A DNA stretch of 16,187 nt from an uncultured Lachnospiraceae bacterium (GCA_946409475.1 CAMJWQ010000030.1:1-16187), one strand, 5' to 3'; positions 1 to 8,579 are shown, counted from the first letter of the stretch. Numbers and translations: made by a program. Notes: a model not told the origin generated them from the sequence alone.

Positions 1-793
1 CTCCGGCAATAACCAAATAGGAGCCCCTTTTAAAGTTCCTGAATTTTTTTTCTGCTTCCGTCATCTTCTTTGTGTAATCTTTTATAGCTTCTATTTTACA
101 CTTATCTATTTCCTTCACCACTTTAATCATCCGAAGGATATAAGAAAGAGTCAAGATATATAATTCCATTTCTTTTTTATTGCGGAAATAATGAATCACA
201 TTAAAGATAATGGAAGCAAGCAGGGCCAAGACCCCTAATTGCGGTATTATAAAAATCAATATAACGGAGACGGCTATGGCCGCAATCATACCATAATGAG
301 GAAGGTTGCTTTTCTCCGGCAGCTCTAACAAATTATTCAGGTAATCCGACAAGGAAACATTTTTCAATCTTCCTAATTTATGAAACAATACCTGCAGTGC
401 CTTTCTTTCCTTCCTATGGCTTTGAAAAAAGGTAATCAAACGCTCTCTTTCTAAAAGAGCCGCTTCATCAAAGGACGGCATACGAAGCATGCGGTATAGG
501 TACTGCTCTCCGGCTGATGACTGGGTATGATTCACTAACATGAATATCGTATCCATGTCTAAATCATTCCATGTAATGTCATCAATATAAAAGCCATTCT
601 TTTTATTTTTCTGAAAATAATGGGTAATATTTTCAAATTCTTCATATTCATATTCTCTTGTCGGTCTCGTTCCGTAATTCTCGTCCAATTTTTCCAAGAA
701 TCTGCGTTCCTCTTTTTTCTGTTCATAGTAAGCCTTAATTCCGTAAGCTATCAGCAAAAAAAGAACCAGAAGGGCAAATATTCCATATTCCAT
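1..793 (-). CDS. MutS-like membrane-associated protein, N-terminal part (runs off left edge)
   Basis: The reading frame starts at ATG 793 and stays open to the window edge, giving 264 residues without a stop. A hydrophobic stretch at residues 2-20 is a likely membrane anchor. It is followed by a charged segment and then by DDITWNDLDMD at 71-81 and NHTQSSAGEQYLYRMLR at 88-104. That pair resembles the MutS core (domain III) region of the membrane-bound MutS-related proteins found in many Clostridia. Two more hydrophobic helices lie at about 168-202 (MIAAIAVSVILIFIIP onward). The Walker ATPase domain expected in the C-terminal half is outside the window, so ATPase activity cannot be checked here. 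The start follows GAGG by about 6 bases, and the gene lies 23 bp downstream of the metallo-hydrolase gene, so the two are probably co-transcribed. The family's role is not settled; ordinary mismatch repair is not implied. The family call comes from remembered motif similarity. Confidence 0.75.
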   Translation of the reverse strand, partial: MEYGIFALLVLFLLIAYGIKAYYEQKKEERRFLEKLDENYGTRPTREYEYEEFENITHYFQKNKKNGFYIDDITWNDLDMDTIFMLVNHTQSSAGEQYLYRMLRMPSFDEAALLERERLITFFQSHRKERKALQVLFHKLGRLKNVSLSDYLNNLLELPEKSNLPHYGMIAAIAVSVILIFIIPQLGVLALLASIIFNVIHYFRNKKEMELYILTLSYILRMIKVVKEIDKCKIEAIKDYTKKMTEAEKKFRNFKRGSYLVIAG

Positions 794-816
794 TGTCAAT
801 CCTCTTTTCTTATGCT

Positions 817-1533
817 TTAAAGGGTAAAGCTCTGGCCTTCTTTCGTAAGAATAACAATTTTATCCTGAAAGGAGCTCATATCCTTCCGTTCCAACAGTGC
901 TTTTATAATCGTATAATCCTCCCAAAAATGCATGGGAAAGGCGGCAGCCGTGTCCGTATTATTTAAAAAATACCGGATTCCCAGGTAATACGCTTCCTTT
1001 AACCGCGGATCGACCGGCAGAAAAGCACAATCAATGTGCCTGCCTTTTATTCTGTTGATTTCCGATGTATACATCTTTTCCATTTTTTGATTCCAGGCGT
1101 CAGGCTCTCCTTCCCAATGCCACCAATGTAAATCACCGGCATGATAAATGGTTCTTCCCTCCGTACTGACAAGAAAAGCCACTCCCTCGTCCGTAGATGC
1201 CAGCGTCTCTATTTTCATATGATTGCTATCGGCAGCCGTATGTCTGTTCATTTTTATGATCCGTTCTCTTACGGCAGGAGCAATATGATGCTTCTCTAAA
1301 TACCGGTCATTTAATTTTATATCGTAAGAAAGAATGAAATATACCTGTTCATAGTAATCTGCCAGTTTAAATATGTCCATATTAAAATGATCCTGATGTC
1401 TGTGACTGACAAATACATAGAAGGGTTTATCCCTGTCCTGTTTCGGGATATCCCCCTGATAATAATCAAACAGTAATACGCAGCTGGTAAGCTCTACCAA
1501 AAAGCCGCTGTGCTTAATATACGTAACCTTCAT
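817..1533 (-). CDS. Metallo-beta-lactamase-fold metal-dependent hydrolase (UlaG-like)
   Basis: This 238-residue protein carries the metal-binding signature SHRHQDH, with H44, H46, D48 and H49. It also has the AGD motif (H131, A132, G133, D134) and a late histidine at H202 in FPMHFWED. These are the dinuclear metal ligands expected of the metallo-beta-lactamase superfamily. No signal peptide or membrane segment is visible, so it is probably cytosolic. The short length and the N-terminal pattern (IKHSGFLVEL...LLFDYY) place it with the UlaG/YtkL-like hydrolases rather than with ribonucleases or glyoxalase II. The substrate cannot be told from sequence. The start at ATG 1533 has AAAGGA ten bases upstream, and a strong sigma-A promoter lies just beyond. 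It is the first gene of a unit that continues into the MutS-like gene. Confidence 0.85.
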   Translation of the reverse strand: MKVTYIKHSGFLVELTSCVLLFDYYQGDIPKQDRDKPFYVFVSHRHQDHFNMDIFKLADYYEQVYFILSYDIKLNDRYLEKHHIAPAVRERIIKMNRHTAADSNHMKIETLASTDEGVAFLVSTEGRTIYHAGDLHWWHWEGEPDAWNQKMEKMYTSEINRIKGRHIDCAFLPVDPRLKEAYYLGIRYFLNNTDTAAAFPMHFWEDYTIIKALLERKDMSSFQDKIVILTKEGQSFTL

Positions 1534-1573
1534 AATGATCGTTTCCTTTCACCGGCAATGGTTCATATCTAGC

Positions 1574-1602
1574 ATTATAAGAGTATATCCCCTATTTTTC
1601 AA
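1574..1602 (-). promoter_or_regulatory. Sigma-A promoter for the metallo-hydrolase / MutS-like unit
   Basis: On the minus strand, TTGAAA (1602-1597) and TATAAT (1579-1574) are separated by exactly 17 bases. The -35 matches consensus at 5 of 6 positions and the -10 at all 6. Transcription would begin about 35 bases before the ATG at 1533. It lies just past the terminator of the upstream permease gene, so the two units appear independent. Confidence 0.8.
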
Positions 1603-1611
1603 GTTAACCTT

Positions 1612-1667
1612 TGATAAAATACAAAAACCTATTGTGACCGCCACAATCCGGCAATCACAATAGGTTT
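1612..1667 (-). terminator. Intrinsic terminator after the NCS2 permease gene
   Basis: A perfect 13-bp inverted repeat (AAACCTATTGTGA at 1625-1637, TCACAATAGGTTT at 1655-1667) flanks a 17-base loop that can add a GCC/GGC pair. Read on the minus strand, the hairpin begins 19 bases after the permease stop codon and is followed by a T-rich tract (TTTTTGTATTTT). It should separate the permease transcript from the metallo-hydrolase unit. Confidence 0.85.
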
Positions 1668-1685
1668 CTTAATAACGCTGTTCTT

Positions 1686-3068
1686 TTATAAGAAAATGTA
1701 TTTTAGCAGGAAAAGAACCGCTAATATATACATTAACACACTGATATTTTTTTCTTTTGCTTTACCTGTTATTAAATTAATGCCCACATAAGATAAGACT
1801 CCCATAGAAATGCCCTCGGAGATACTGTAAAAGAAAGGCATGGCGATTATCGCAATAAAGCAGGGAATTCCCTCTCCCATATCGGAAAAATCGATTTTAT
1901 TAACAGCGCTTAGCATGTAAAAGCCTACAATAATTAAGGCCGGTGCGGTAGCAAAAGAAGGAATTGCCAAAAAGATGGGAGACAAAAATAGTGCGAGGCC
2001 GAATAATACTGCTGTGGTTATGGCCGTCAGACCCGTTCTTCCTCCCTCGGAAACACCGGATGCACTCTCCACATATGTAGTCGTCGTAGAGGTCCCCAGT
2101 ACTGCTCCCGCCGTCGTGGCGACGGCATCCGCCAGCAGAGCACCTTTTATTTTCGGAAGCTTACCCTTTTCATCCAGCATGTCCGCTTTTGAAGCAACAC
2201 CGATCAACGTTCCCAGGGTATCAAACATATCCACAAATAAGAACGCAAACATAACAATTAAAAATTGCCCGGAAAAGATTTGTGAAAAATCCAATTTACC
2301 GAAAACCGGTGCCAGACTCGGTATGGATAAGCCTTTGCTGAAATCCGGTAATAAACTGTAAAAGCCTAATCCCGGATTAGGGATATACAAACCAAACAAT
2401 TGGCAAACAATTCCAATAGCCCAGGTACTTAATATTCCCCAAAGGATATTGCCTTTTATCTGTTTAATTACTAAAATTGCGGTAATAATCACACCTATTA
2501 TGGCTAACAGTACGGTTATCCCGGCATCCTGAAAGGTTGCCGTCACACCATTGGCCGAATTATAGCCTTCTAAAGAAAACAGCTCCACCAAAGTGGCACC
2601 ACCGATGACTATTTTTGCATTCTGCAGTCCTATAAAGGCGATAAACAGACCGATTCCCACACTGACCGCCTGCTTTAAATTGTAGGGAATCGCATTAAAG
2701 ATTTTCTCTCTTATCCGGAATAAGGATAACAGGATAAAAATAATGCCTTCTAGAAAAACGGCAGTTAATGCGGTTTGCCAGGTATATCCCATGCCTAAAA
2801 CAACCGTATAGGCAAAATAGGCATTGAGCCCCATTCCCGGTGCTAATGCAAAAGGATAATTTGCAAAAAGTGCCATACAAACGGTTCCGATCAGGGAGGC
2901 TAAGGCCGTAGCCGTAAAAACTGCACCGGCATCCATGCCGGCAGCCGATAAAATACTGGGATTAACAGCTAAAATATAAGCCATTGTCATAAATATCGTA
3001 ATACCGGCCAAGATTTCCGTCTTTACGTCCGTCTTATTCTCCTTGATTTTAAAAAGCTTTTCTAACAT
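1686..3068 (-). CDS. NCS2-family purine nucleobase permease (AzgA/PbuG type)
   Basis: This 460-residue integral membrane protein has about a dozen hydrophobic segments and the signatures of the AzgA-like branch of NCS2 transporters. These are ANYPFALAPGMGLNAYFAY at residues 69-87, FVDMFDTLGTLIGVA in the middle, and GTSTTTTYVESASGVSEGG followed by RTGLTA. Family members import hypoxanthine, guanine or adenine with protons; the exact base cannot be assigned. I chose ATG 3068 because GGAGGGG (3081-3075) sits six bases upstream. An upstream in-frame TTG at 3083 would place that ribosome site inside the gene. Its own promoter lies upstream and its own terminator downstream, yet it sits beside the nucleoside operon, which fits a shared salvage role. 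Confidence 0.9.
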   Translation of the reverse strand: MLEKLFKIKENKTDVKTEILAGITIFMTMAYILAVNPSILSAAGMDAGAVFTATALASLIGTVCMALFANYPFALAPGMGLNAYFAYTVVLGMGYTWQTALTAVFLEGIIFILLSLFRIREKIFNAIPYNLKQAVSVGIGLFIAFIGLQNAKIVIGGATLVELFSLEGYNSANGVTATFQDAGITVLLAIIGVIITAILVIKQIKGNILWGILSTWAIGIVCQLFGLYIPNPGLGFYSLLPDFSKGLSIPSLAPVFGKLDFSQIFSGQFLIVMFAFLFVDMFDTLGTLIGVASKADMLDEKGKLPKIKGALLADAVATTAGAVLGTSTTTTYVESASGVSEGGRTGLTAITTAVLFGLALFLSPIFLAIPSFATAPALIIVGFYMLSAVNKIDFSDMGEGIPCFIAIIAMPFFYSISEGISMGVLSYVGINLITGKAKEKNISVLMYILAVLFLLKYIFL

Positions 3069-3102
3069 AATTTTCCCCTCCAATGTACTTATTTATGTTG
3101 GA

Positions 3103-3131
3103 AGTTTATCAAATTTTTATAAAAAAGTAAA
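3103..3131 (-). promoter_or_regulatory. Probable sigma-A promoter of the purine permease gene
   Basis: TTTACT (3131-3126) and TAAACT (3108-3103) on the minus strand are spaced by 17 bases, each matching consensus at 4 of 6 positions. The boxes sit 35 bases before the chosen ATG in an AT-rich gap. No purine riboswitch is present in the roughly 100-base gap. Some transcription may also read through from the nucleoside operon, since no good terminator separates them. Confidence 0.5.
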
Positions 3132-3167
3132 GTTTATTTTATAATTTAAGGAAAGGCCGGCCCTTGA

Positions 3168-4460
3168 TCAGCATTTCTTTATTAATGTATTAATTTTATC
3201 ATATAAAGCACTGATATCCTCGCCAACAAAAAAATCACCATTTTCATATAATATCTCACCGTTCACCATGGTCATTTTAATATTTACCTTACTGCCGCTG
3301 TAAACAATATTTTTAGCTATATTATGCAGCGGCTGCATATTGGGCTGCTGCAGATCAATCATAATCAAATCAGCCTTCTTGCCCGCGGACAGGATATCAC
3401 AATCCTTAAGCCGTAATGCCTCCGCTCCGCCAAGAGTAGCCATACGGAGCACATCGTTAGCATCTATGGAGGAAGCATCCATACTTTTTAATTTTGCCAG
3501 GCCCGAAACCAAAAACATTTCCCGAAACATGTCCAGGCAATTATTACTGGCAGGACCGTCGGTTCCTATGGCTACATTGATGCCTTTTTCCAGCAGACAG
3601 GAAATGTCTGCAATACCGCTGGCTAACTTTGTATTGGAACCGGGATTTGTTACCACCGACAGCTTACGGTTTTTTAAAATATCCATATCTTCTTCATCCA
3701 GATAGATACCATGATATGCACATCCTCCGTAATTCAGCAGTCCCAGATTATCTAAATAGACCAGCGGACCGCATCCTTTTTTTTCTCTGCATTCCAAAAC
3801 TTCCCTATGGGTTTCCGCAATATGAAAGGAAACGGATGCCTTATAGCGGCCGGAAAGCTCTGCCATCCCCTCCAGTATTTCTTTATCCGTCGTATATTCC
3901 GCATGAAAGCCTAATTGATAGGAAATCAAATCCTCATGGCGGTATTTTATGTACCATTCCTCCGCCTGCCTAACGGAGTGGGTAAAGTTATTGACCGCTC
4001 CGATGAGTATGGTCCGAAACCCATATTCTTTTGCCGCAGCCGCCATAGCATCCGGAGCCAGATACATATCTCCGATTGCCGTAATCCCGCTGGTCAGATA
4101 TTCTAAGATTGCTAATTTTGAAAAATAATAAATATCCTCCTCCGAAATCTTCCTTTCCCTGGGAAAAATAATTTGATTTAACCATTCATGGAGAGGCAGA
4201 TCATCGGCAACAGAGCGTAAAAACGTCATTCCGGAATGGGTATGGGCATTTTTAAAACCCGGCATCAGCAGATTTCCGTTTCCATTCACCTCCCTGTCCC
4301 AGTCCTTCGCAAGGTGAGGGCTATTTTCGGCAAAGGTACCCGCTTCCTTTGGAGTTCCTGCAAAGACAATGGTATTTCCCCTTACCCAAAGCTCTCCCTC
4401 CGTTATGGCCAGATCCTTTTTAAGCGTTAAGAGTCTTGTATTAAAAAATCGGATATTCAT
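3168..4460 (-). CDS. Amidohydrolase-superfamily deaminase (MTA/SAH/adenosine or guanine deaminase type)
   Basis: This 430-residue cytosolic enzyme has the ligand set of the MTA/SAH deaminase group of the amidohydrolase superfamily. It shows NAHTHSGM with H73 and H75, FHAEYT at 185-190, FHIAETH with H213 and E216, H250, NPGSNTKLASG at 272-282, and GTDGPASNN with D301. H73, H75, H213 and D301 would bind one metal ion. The family hydrolyses an exocyclic amino group of adenine-type nucleosides (S-adenosylhomocysteine, methylthioadenosine, adenosine) or, in relatives, guanine. The NupNOPQ-type importer and Cdd in the same operon favour a salvage substrate, but it cannot be fixed from sequence. The start codon overlaps the cdd stop in an ATGA arrangement, which implies translational coupling. 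It is the last gene of the operon. Confidence 0.85.
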   Translation of the reverse strand: MNIRFFNTRLLTLKKDLAITEGELWVRGNTIVFAGTPKEAGTFAENSPHLAKDWDREVNGNGNLLMPGFKNAHTHSGMTFLRSVADDLPLHEWLNQIIFPRERKISEEDIYYFSKLAILEYLTSGITAIGDMYLAPDAMAAAAKEYGFRTILIGAVNNFTHSVRQAEEWYIKYRHEDLISYQLGFHAEYTTDKEILEGMAELSGRYKASVSFHIAETHREVLECREKKGCGPLVYLDNLGLLNYGGCAYHGIYLDEEDMDILKNRKLSVVTNPGSNTKLASGIADISCLLEKGINVAIGTDGPASNNCLDMFREMFLVSGLAKLKSMDASSIDANDVLRMATLGGAEALRLKDCDILSAGKKADLIMIDLQQPNMQPLHNIAKNIVYSGSKVNIKMTMVNGEILYENGDFFVGEDISALYDKINTLIKKC

Positions 4461-4867
4461 AGCAAATCTCCCGGCCGAAAGCCGAATGGCAGCATTTCTT
4501 CCAGGGTATATTCCCTGTAGTTATCTTCATCAACAGCCACTATTATTTTAAATTCTTTTGGGTCGCAGAATTCCATCATCACCTGGCGGCAGACACCGCA
4601 GGGCGCGGTAAATGACGTGACAGGACCCTTTTTACCTCCTGCAATAGCAATTTCCGAAAAATCTTTTTCCCCCTCACTGACGGCTTTAAAAAAAGCTGTC
4701 CTTTCCGCACAGTTGGTGGGAGTATAAGAAGCATTTTCTATATTACAGCCTGTATATACCTTACCGGCTTTCGTTACCAATGCGGCACCGACCTGAAATT
4801 CAGAATAAGGAGTGTAAGCTGCTTTTCTGGCTTCCAATGCGTATTGAATCAGAATTTTTCTATCCAT
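4457..4867 (-). CDS. cdd: Cytidine deaminase
   Basis: This is a 136-residue, single-domain zinc enzyme of the small homotetrameric type, the usual length for Gram-positive Cdd. It converts cytidine and deoxycytidine to uridine and deoxyuridine in the cytosol. The active site is intact: TNCAERTA gives zinc ligand C53 and catalytic E55, and APCGVCRQ gives C90 and C93. The substrate-binding stretch TGCNIENASY is at 39-48. I chose ATG 4867 because GGAGG (4880-4876) lies eight bases upstream; an in-frame ATG at 4882 would overlap that site. It is fifth in the nucleoside operon, 36 bases after the second permease stop, and overlaps the following deaminase gene. Confidence 0.95.
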   Translation of the reverse strand: MDRKILIQYALEARKAAYTPYSEFQVGAALVTKAGKVYTGCNIENASYTPTNCAERTAFFKAVSEGEKDFSEIAIAGGKKGPVTSFTAPCGVCRQVMMEFCDPKEFKIIVAVDEDNYREYTLEEMLPFGFRPGDLL

Positions 4868-4903
4868 TTGATTAACCTCCATAAAACCAAATCATTCATT
4901 AAA

Positions 4904-5857
4904 TTACCGGACCCCCTTATCATAAGGAATTCCCGAAGCCCGGGGTGCCTGAGAATTTTTAGAGGTAAATACCAGCACAATTAAGGTGGCAACATAAGGT
5001 ATCATTTTATAGATATAGCTGGGGATTCCCAGACCTTCCAAAACAGCGATTCCCGAGTAACTGGCTGCTATGGTTTTCATAAAGCCGAAGAATAGGGATG
5101 CCCAAAAGATACGAAGAGGTTTCCATTGACCGAAAATTAATACGGCAAGGGCTAAAAAACCATAACCGGCAACGGTAGCATTAAAATTAGTGGAAGTAGG
5201 TACTACAAAAACAAGTCCCCCAATCCCTCCTAATGCTCCGGAAATCAACACACCGGCATACTGCATTTTATAAACATTAATGCCTACGGAATCCGCTGCC
5301 TGGGGGTGTTCACCGCATGCCCGGAGGCGTAATCCGAATTTCGTCTTATAAATCACAATATAAGACAATATCAGAATTAAAAACCCTATGTAGGTAGTGA
5401 TATAGGTATTCTTAAAAAACAAGTTGCCGATTACGGGTATATTTCCCAATACCGGAACGGATTCGATACGAAAGGTATTGGTAAACTGTATTTGCTGGAC
5501 TCCCTGCAGAATTCTTGCTATAAAAATAGCAAAGGCAGGAGCGAACATATTAAGAGCCGTACCGCTGATGGTCTGGTCTGCCTTCATATTTACGGATGCA
5601 TAGGCATGCAAAAGGGAAAACAACAGGCCTGATAAAGCCGCCACCCCTATGGCAAGCAGCAGCTGAACCTGTCCGCTTAAAAAGCCTTCCGTCAGATGGA
5701 TGAAAAGAATACTGCAAAAGGCTCCGATAATCATGATACCCTCCAAAGCGATATTGATAATGCCGCTTCTTTCCGAAAACATGCCGCCTAAAGCTACAAT
5801 CAGAAGCGGAATCGTAAAAAACATGGTTTGCTGAAAGATAAAATATACACTACTCAT
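4904..5857 (-). CDS. nupQ: Nucleoside ABC transporter permease (NupQ-like)
   Basis: This 317-residue protein consists mostly of hydrophobic helices of the branched-chain amino acid/ribose permease fold (BPD_transp_2). It shows ERSGIINIALEGIM at 29-42 and the cytoplasmic coupling motif CGEHPQAADSVGINVYKMQ at 181-199. Both are typical of the second permease of BMP-type nucleoside importers such as B. subtilis NupQ. It would pair with the neighbouring permease to form the membrane channel, energised by the double ATPase. The gene overlaps the upstream permease by 8 bases and has GGGGAGG before its ATG at a good distance. The substrate class (nucleosides) is inferred from family and neighbours; the precise range is unknown. 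Confidence 0.88.
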   Translation of the reverse strand: MSSVYFIFQQTMFFTIPLLIVALGGMFSERSGIINIALEGIMIIGAFCSILFIHLTEGFLSGQVQLLLAIGVAALSGLLFSLLHAYASVNMKADQTISGTALNMFAPAFAIFIARILQGVQQIQFTNTFRIESVPVLGNIPVIGNLFFKNTYITTYIGFLILILSYIVIYKTKFGLRLRACGEHPQAADSVGINVYKMQYAGVLISGALGGIGGLVFVVPTSTNFNATVAGYGFLALAVLIFGQWKPLRIFWASLFFGFMKTIAASYSGIAVLEGLGIPSYIYKMIPYVATLIVLVFTSKNSQAPRASGIPYDKGVR

Positions 5858-6947
5858 GGTTCTTTACCTCCCCTCTTCCTTTGGAAATCTTACTGAACAA
5901 TAAACGTATAATTAAAGAAAAGGCACTGAAATAAATAATGACGGCAACGATAATATCTATAATCTCCGTTGAAAACTCAAAGAGCTGTAAATAAAAGCCG
6001 CCTGAAGTAATATGGGCAATAAACAGGCCTGCCAAAACGATTCCCAAAGGATTTGATAAACCCAATAATGCTACGGAGATTCCGGTAAAGCCTTCGGCAG
6101 GCAGAACATCCACCACTTCAATGTGTTTACCTGAGCCTGCCAGATATAGCAATCCACCGGCCATTCCTGCTAAAGCACCGGCAATCACCATAGACAGGAT
6201 AATGCTCTTCTTTTCATTGATGCCGGCATATTTACTGGCGTTACGGTTAAAGCCCACGGCTTTTAATTCGAAGCCGAAAGTAGTTTTATTCAATATAATA
6301 TAAATTACCAAAGCAGCTAATACGGCAATAAAAATGCCGCCGTTTACACTGGAATCGGGAAATAACAGATTTAGCCCCATTTTGGGTATATGGGAGGATT
6401 CCGGCAAGGGAAGGGATTGATTCCGTAAGGAATCAAACAGGGTCTTAGAACCCTTAACGGTAAAATTAACTGCATATAAGCCGATATAATTCATCATGAT
6501 GGAGGATATTACTTCATTCACATTAAAAAATGCTTTTAAAATTCCGGGTACGGCTCCCCAAACGGCTCCCGCCGCGGCACTGGCCAATAAGGCAACCGTC
6601 CAATGAACGGCTCCCAGCGAAGGCAGGGTCAATCCCACCACCACAGCAGCAAAGGAGCCTGCAATGAACTGCCCTGTTGCGCCAATATTAAATAAGCCTG
6701 TTTTAAAAGCAAAGCCTACGGATAACCCTGTTAATATAATGGGGGTAGCATAATAAAATACCTGACCTGCCCCTTTATTCCCATGAGTCAAAGCCCCCGT
6801 AAGAATGGTCAGGAAACCCGGCACGGCCTGGGAAGCATTACTGCATAATAAAATTATAAATCCAAACAAGAGCCCAACGAATACGGCAAAAAGCGAAGAT
6901 AGAAATCCAAAATCAGATTTTTTAATTTTAATCCCCTTATTCTTCAT
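5850..6947 (-). CDS. nupP: Nucleoside ABC transporter permease (NupP-like)
   Basis: A 365-residue multi-pass membrane protein, longer at the N-terminus than its partner. Residues 1-12 are a basic cytoplasmic start, followed by a hydrophobic segment at about 14-35. The motif GLFNIGATGQFIAG is at 84-97, NVNEVISSIMMNYI at 142-155, and the coupling loop AVGFNRNASKYAGINEKKS at 230-248. These match the first permease of NupNOPQ-type importers. The start codon lies 11 bases inside the 3' end of the ATPase gene, and AAAGGAG is 12 bases upstream of the ATG, a rather long spacing that suggests coupled translation. Together with NupQ it should form the heterodimeric transmembrane part of the importer. 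Confidence 0.88.
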   Translation of the reverse strand: MKNKGIKIKKSDFGFLSSLFAVFVGLLFGFIILLCSNASQAVPGFLTILTGALTHGNKGAGQVFYYATPIILTGLSVGFAFKTGLFNIGATGQFIAGSFAAVVVGLTLPSLGAVHWTVALLASAAAGAVWGAVPGILKAFFNVNEVISSIMMNYIGLYAVNFTVKGSKTLFDSLRNQSLPLPESSHIPKMGLNLLFPDSSVNGGIFIAVLAALVIYIILNKTTFGFELKAVGFNRNASKYAGINEKKSIILSMVIAGALAGMAGGLLYLAGSGKHIEVVDVLPAEGFTGISVALLGLSNPLGIVLAGLFIAHITSGGFYLQLFEFSTEIIDIIVAVIIYFSAFSLIIRLLFSKISKGRGEVKNHE

Positions 6948-8481
6948 GCTTATTCACAACTCCTTTCTTAGAGCCTGACATGTAAAGGCCAAGCTCCTGT
7001 ACGGTTATTTCCTTGGGATTTAAATCTGCCGTAATTTCACCCTCGTAAATTACCAGAATACGATCGCTTAAGTTCATGACCTCATCCAGTTCTAAGGATA
7101 CCAATAAAACAGCACAACCGTTATCCCTTTGTTTCACTATTTGATTATGAATAAATTCAATGGCTCCCACATCTAAGCCGCGGGTCGGCTGAACAGCAAT
7201 GAGCAATTCGGGATTTCTGGCTATTTCCCTGGCTACGATTACCTTTTGCTGATTGCCTCCCGACATACTCCTTGTCAGGGTATTTACGCCCTGTCCGCTT
7301 CTGATATCAAACTCCTCAATTAACCTCTTACCATGTTCCTTTACTTTTTCAAAACGGATAAAGCCTTTATTCTGAAAGCCGGGCTCAAAATACTCCTGCA
7401 ATACAAGATTTTCCGCCAGGCTATAATCCAGCACCAGTCCATATTTATGCCTGTCCTCCGGGATATGGGAAAGACCGTGCGTATTTTTAAAACGTACGGA
7501 TTTTTGTGTCATATCAACTCCATTTATGATAACCCTGCCGCTGTCCGTATGGGAAAGTCCCGTGATGGCATGGATCAGCTCCGACTGTCCGTTACCGTCT
7601 ATTCCGGCAATACATACAATTTCTCCCTTTCTGACAGTAAAGGACACCTTTTTTACGATATCCCTGGTATGCCCTTCATGCTTCGCTCTGACAGTAAGAT
7701 CCGATACCTGCAGCACCGCTTCGGCAGGCTTTGCTTCCTTTTTATCCAATAACAGGTTAACCTTCCTGCCCACCATCATCTCCGACAGTGTTTCCTTATC
7801 CGTTTCCGGCACGCTTACGGTATCAATGCATTTTCCCCTTCTTAATACCGTACAGCGGTCCGCTACTGCTTTAATTTCATTTAATTTATGGGTAATAAAA
7901 ATAATGGATTTTCCCTCTTTTGCCAATCCCCTCATAACATGCATGAGTTCCTCAATTTCCTGGGGGGTTAACACTGCCGTGGGTTCATCCAATATTAAGA
8001 TTTCATTGTCACGATATAACATTTTTAAAATTTCCACTCTTTGCTGCATACCCACGGTTATATCCGAAATAAAAGCATCCGGGTCTACAGCCAAATTATA
8101 TTTTTCCGATAACGCAAGTATTTTTTCCCTGGCTTCCTTCATCTGCAGAAAGCCGCCTCTTACCGTTTCCATTCCTAATACGATATTTTGCAGCACCGTA
8201 AAATTATGTACCAGTTTAAAATGTTGATGCACCATGCCGATTCCCAATTCATTGGCATAAAGAGGCCCTGTGATTTTAACCTCTCTCCCCTTTAATTTAA
8301 TACAGCCCTTTTCCGGCTGATACAAACCAAACAAAACACTCATGAGAGTTGATTTTCCGGCACCGTTTTCGCCTAATAAGGCATGGATTTCCCCTTTTTT
8401 TACCTGGAGGTTGACATTGTCATTGGCAATAATTCCCGGAAATTCTTTTGTAATTCCCAACATTTCAATAATGTAATCCAC
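6937..8481 (-). CDS. nupO: Nucleoside ABC transporter ATP-binding protein with two ATPase domains (NupO-like)
   Basis: This 514-residue protein contains two fused ABC domains, as in NupO and RbsA. The first has Walker A GENGAGKST (37-45), signature TVGMQQR (142-148), Walker B ILILDEP (161-167) and switch H198. The second has a degenerate P-loop (GIDGNGQSE, 293-301), a full SGGNQQK signature (407-413) and AVQPTRGLD (429-437), in which Q replaces the usual D of DEPT. Such asymmetry is normal for this family and suggests one competent and one degenerate ATP site. I chose GTG 8481 because AGGGGG (8493-8488) lies six bases upstream. The in-frame ATG at 8502 has no ribosome site and abuts the hairpin before the gene. 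It supplies energy to the two permeases. Confidence 0.9.
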   Translation of the reverse strand: MDYIIEMLGITKEFPGIIANDNVNLQVKKGEIHALLGENGAGKSTLMSVLFGLYQPEKGCIKLKGREVKITGPLYANELGIGMVHQHFKLVHNFTVLQNIVLGMETVRGGFLQMKEAREKILALSEKYNLAVDPDAFISDITVGMQQRVEILKMLYRDNEILILDEPTAVLTPQEIEELMHVMRGLAKEGKSIIFITHKLNEIKAVADRCTVLRRGKCIDTVSVPETDKETLSEMMVGRKVNLLLDKKEAKPAEAVLQVSDLTVRAKHEGHTRDIVKKVSFTVRKGEIVCIAGIDGNGQSELIHAITGLSHTDSGRVIINGVDMTQKSVRFKNTHGLSHIPEDRHKYGLVLDYSLAENLVLQEYFEPGFQNKGFIRFEKVKEHGKRLIEEFDIRSGQGVNTLTRSMSGGNQQKVIVAREIARNPELLIAVQPTRGLDVGAIEFIHNQIVKQRDNGCAVLLVSLELDEVMNLSDRILVIYEGEITADLNPKEITVQELGLYMSGSKKGVVNKHEE

Positions 8482-8487
8482 GAGGAT

Positions 8488-8493
8488 CCCCCT
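8488..8493 (-). promoter_or_regulatory. Ribosome binding site that decides the GTG start of nupO
   Basis: AGGGGG sits six bases before GTG 8481. It lies inside the longer reading frame that would begin at ATG 8502, which has only the tail of a hairpin upstream. The GTG is therefore the more likely initiation codon. Confidence 0.7.
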
Positions 8494-8508
8494 AACTGTC
8501 ATTTTTTA

Positions 8509-8532
8509 AAAGGGGTGCCTTGGCACCCCTTT
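8509..8532 (-). terminator. Intercistronic hairpin (attenuator or 3'-end stabiliser) between bmpA and nupO
   Basis: AAAGGGGTGCC (8509-8519) and GGCACCCCTTT (8522-8532) form a near-perfect GC-rich hairpin with a four-base loop. On the minus strand it is followed by only a short T run and then A residues, so a full terminator is doubtful. Partial termination, or protection of the upstream message from 3' decay, would raise the lipoprotein level over the ATPase and permeases. That ratio is common in ABC importer operons. Confidence 0.65.
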
Positions 8533-8579
8533 GCTGTAAATCAAACTGACATTGTTTATTCTTTTATGTTTTTATATTT

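Noticed and set aside
3153..3165. GGCCGGCC palindrome right after the amidohydrolase stop as a terminator
   Set aside because: The stem is only about four pairs once a loop is allowed, and no T run follows on the minus strand.
7526..8227. Long plus-strand open frame opposite the ATPase gene
   Set aside because: It is antisense to a clearly real ABC ATPase, has no ribosome site and shows no recognisable protein motif.
8483..8502. ATG 8502 as the nupO start
   Set aside because: The ribosome site AGGGGG lies downstream of this ATG and is correctly spaced for GTG 8481.
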